The notes under the pieces were generated by a model. That model had not been told where the DNA came from and made no database searches. It worked only from the letters and a program-made list of their open reading frames with translations. The position numbers and the translations under genes are program-made. A stretch of DNA of 64,000 nucleotides. It comes from Caryophanon latum. GTDB taxonomy: Bacteria; Bacillota; Bacilli; Bacillales_A; Planococcaceae. Shown piece by piece: positions 62,861 to 64,000 of this stretch; the first letter of the stretch is position 1; the number at the start of each line of letters is the position of its first letter. The stretch is from contig NZ_MATO01000034.1 in NCBI RefSeq assembly GCF_001700325.1, positions 124,001 to 188,000 of the forward strand, given 5' to 3'.

Positions 62861-62894
62861 TGAAAAAAGCGCCACGACAATTGTCGCAGCGCTC
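62861..62894 (-). terminator. Terminator of ypjP
   Basis: AAAAAAGCGC, CGACAATTGTCG inner stem, GCGCT; on the minus strand followed by TTTTTTC. Confidence 0.75.
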
Positions 62895-62900
62895 TATTCA

Positions 62901-63494
62901 TTAGCTCATCCATTTTGGCGGTGTATCTTTCGCCCAAAAAATGTCCGCTAACGTGTAATGTGTCATGAAATCGTCTTCCACTGTATGGTAATGGAAGTTG
63001 TAGTAATAGCCGTCTAATGCGCGCTTGTCTGTACGCACATGGAAGCGAATGACGTCTTCACCTGTTTGTTCGTTGTAAATGTGAAAAATCTTTTCTGCAT
63101 ACGCTCCAGATGGCGTTTCTGTAATGGCAAGCTGTGATAAATCGGTATCGCTCATACGCTCAACGGTTGCGCTAATCGCTTCCTCTATTTTCGGGAAGAC
63201 GACTTGTTCAAATTCGCGTTCAATTTTTGGTGCAATGCGCGTTCCGAATTTTACATACGCTTGCTCACGCGCCGCTTCGACTAATTGCTGTTTCAGTTGC
63301 TCTTTCGAAATGAGGACGGGCTCGATCGGTCGATGTTCATAATGCTCTGTTTGTTCTGTATATGTAGGTGCAGCAGCTGCAACCGTTTTCGTTTTATGAT
63401 CAAATGCGTCCCAAATTTCGTGCGTCGGCGTAATTGAGCCAAGAGTAATCATTGCGACCGTAATCATAAGCCCTTTTTGTAACCACTTTTTCAC
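62901..63494 (-). CDS. ypjP: YpjP-like secreted or anchored protein
   Basis: A 197-residue protein with an N-terminal hydrophobic signal or anchor (about 8-24) and a soluble domain ending WAKDTPPKWMS, the characteristic end of the YpjP family. In Bacillus ypjP sits beside thyB-dfrA, and here it lies 19 kb from thyA, consistent with insertions into that block. Function unknown. The start ATG at 63494 opens MKKWLQKGLM. Confidence 0.75.
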   Translation of the reverse strand: MKKWLQKGLMITVAMITLGSITPTHEIWDAFDHKTKTVAAAAPTYTEQTEHYEHRPIEPVLISKEQLKQQLVEAAREQAYVKFGTRIAPKIEREFEQVVFPKIEEAISATVERMSDTDLSQLAITETPSGAYAEKIFHIYNEQTGEDVIRFHVRTDKRALDGYYYNFHYHTVEDDFMTHYTLADIFWAKDTPPKWMS

Positions 63495-63527
63495 AAAATC
63501 ACCTGCTTATTTAGTATCGTCTTACTA

Positions 63528-63655
63528 CAAGCGTGTTGATTAGCCAATCAATTGGCAGCAGCGTATTGCCATTAATATGCAGCATTTATTTCCAGATGGT
63601 TGCTAAAAACAACCGATTTCACTGTATATAAATGGCTAATCAACAGACCTGGTCT
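63528..63655. repeat. Type-A intergenic repeat, short uninterrupted form
   Basis: GCGTGTTGATTAGCCAATCA to GGCTAATCAACAGACCTG, with the exchangeable core lost. It has one copy of ATATAAATGG (63626-63635) exactly where the 7.8-kb copy is split by the type-B element. Confidence 0.88.
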
Positions 63656-63789
63656 TACTACTTATTAATACGTCAATATAGAAAAAAGGTTTCAATTGTT
63701 TTCAAGCAGTTGTATAATATTACTAAGCAATACGTTATTGTAGCACGTCTTTCGTTAGCTCTTCATTACTTTGTAAAGGGGTTTTGCAC

Positions 63790-63861
63790 ATGACAACGTG
63801 GATTACAATCGGTTTACTCGCAATGCTTGGCTATTTCATGTCACTATCATTTACAAATTAA
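63790..63861 (+). CDS. Small single-pass membrane protein, 23 aa
   Basis: ATG at 63790 after AAAGGGGT opens 23 codons: MTTWITIGLLAMLGYFMSLS, then FTN. One hydrophobic helix; a strong terminator follows 11 bases after the stop. Same design as the tiny genes at 2251 and 25019. Too short for standard calling; supported by ribosome binding site and terminator. Confidence 0.58.
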   Translation: MTTWITIGLLAMLGYFMSLSFTN

Positions 63862-63869
63862 ATTGGACA

Positions 63870-63902
63870 AGGGGTGCTCGCGATTAGCGAACACCCCTTT
63901 AG
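63870..63902 (+). terminator. Terminator of the 23-aa membrane protein gene
   Basis: AAGGGGTGCTCGC, loop, GCGAACACCCCTTT. Confidence 0.85.
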
Positions 63903-64000
63903 TATTTAATAGATAACCAATTCGATTCATGTTTCAACCCACTCATCTGGGGAAGTCTGTCGTTTGGATTGTTCGAGACATGCTCGGTTTTAGCAAACGA

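Noticed and set aside
63903-64000. Possible start of another repeat or gene at the right window edge
   Set aside because: Only 98 bases are visible, with no frame, ribosome binding site or match to repeat classes A-D strong enough to report.

Overview
The window looks like the chromosome of a mid-GC Bacillales bacterium, probably from the Planococcaceae/Caryophanaceae (Lysinibacillus, Kurthia, Caryophanon relatives). The basis is gene content: odhAB beside an ArlRS-type two-component system and murG, a ScoC/Hpr regulator, YozE, the set msrB-msrA-ypmS-ypmR with degV, dfrA, thyA and ypjP, and strong AGGAGG-type ribosome binding sites with ATG/GTG/TTG starts. The genus is inference; no rRNA is present to settle it, and I saw no tRNA, CRISPR array or phage integrase.

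Layout. 0-2.4 kb: XpaC/TelA pair and very small proteins. 2.5-3.9 kb: ECF sigma/anti-sigma pair. 3.9-6.8 kb: a two-gene McrBC-like cassette (McrB-type AAA+ ATPase plus PD-(D/E)XK nuclease). 6.9-7.8 kb: orphan amino-acid binding lipoprotein. 8.4-19.6 kb: odhB, odhA, arlS, arlR, a PAS-GGDEF protein, a GNAT enzyme and murG, an order that as I recall resembles staphylococci. 20-26.3 kb: COG0523 GTPase, CtpB-type protease, DUF2339 giant membrane protein, small proteins. 26.4-31.1 kb: AT-rich accessory island (XRE regulator, membrane protein, HEPN-like protein, channel-like protein, unknown protein). 31.5-37.4 kb: deoD, yozE, msrB, msrA, ypmS, ypmR, degV, dfrA, comC. 37.7-42.7 kb: PAS/MCP protein, decayed ABC exporter, and an AAA15-type ATPase/TOPRIM pair. 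42.7-63.5 kb: thyA, a polar amino-acid ABC importer, a PBP3/MecA-type penicillin-binding protein, scoC, an MFS pump, a TPR protein, LysR/TDT transporter pair, an iron-type ABC importer with a Fur box, two tandem paralogues of unknown function, and ypjP.

Two things stand out. (1) Accessory genes sit directly after the terminators of two nucleotide-metabolism genes, deoD and thyA, and in both cases the far side of the accessory genes carries a second, slightly deleted copy of the host gene's 3' end plus terminator. For deoD the unit [3' end, terminator, promoter] is repeated, so genes appear to have been added one after another as cassettes; none encodes a recombinase. One cassette is the ATPase/TOPRIM pair, which looks like a defence module. 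(2) About twenty intergenic spaces hold members of a modular repeat family with inverted ends and exchangeable cores. One copy is interrupted by another with a 10-bp direct duplication, and the uninterrupted site exists elsewhere in the same window, so these are, or were, mobile miniature elements.
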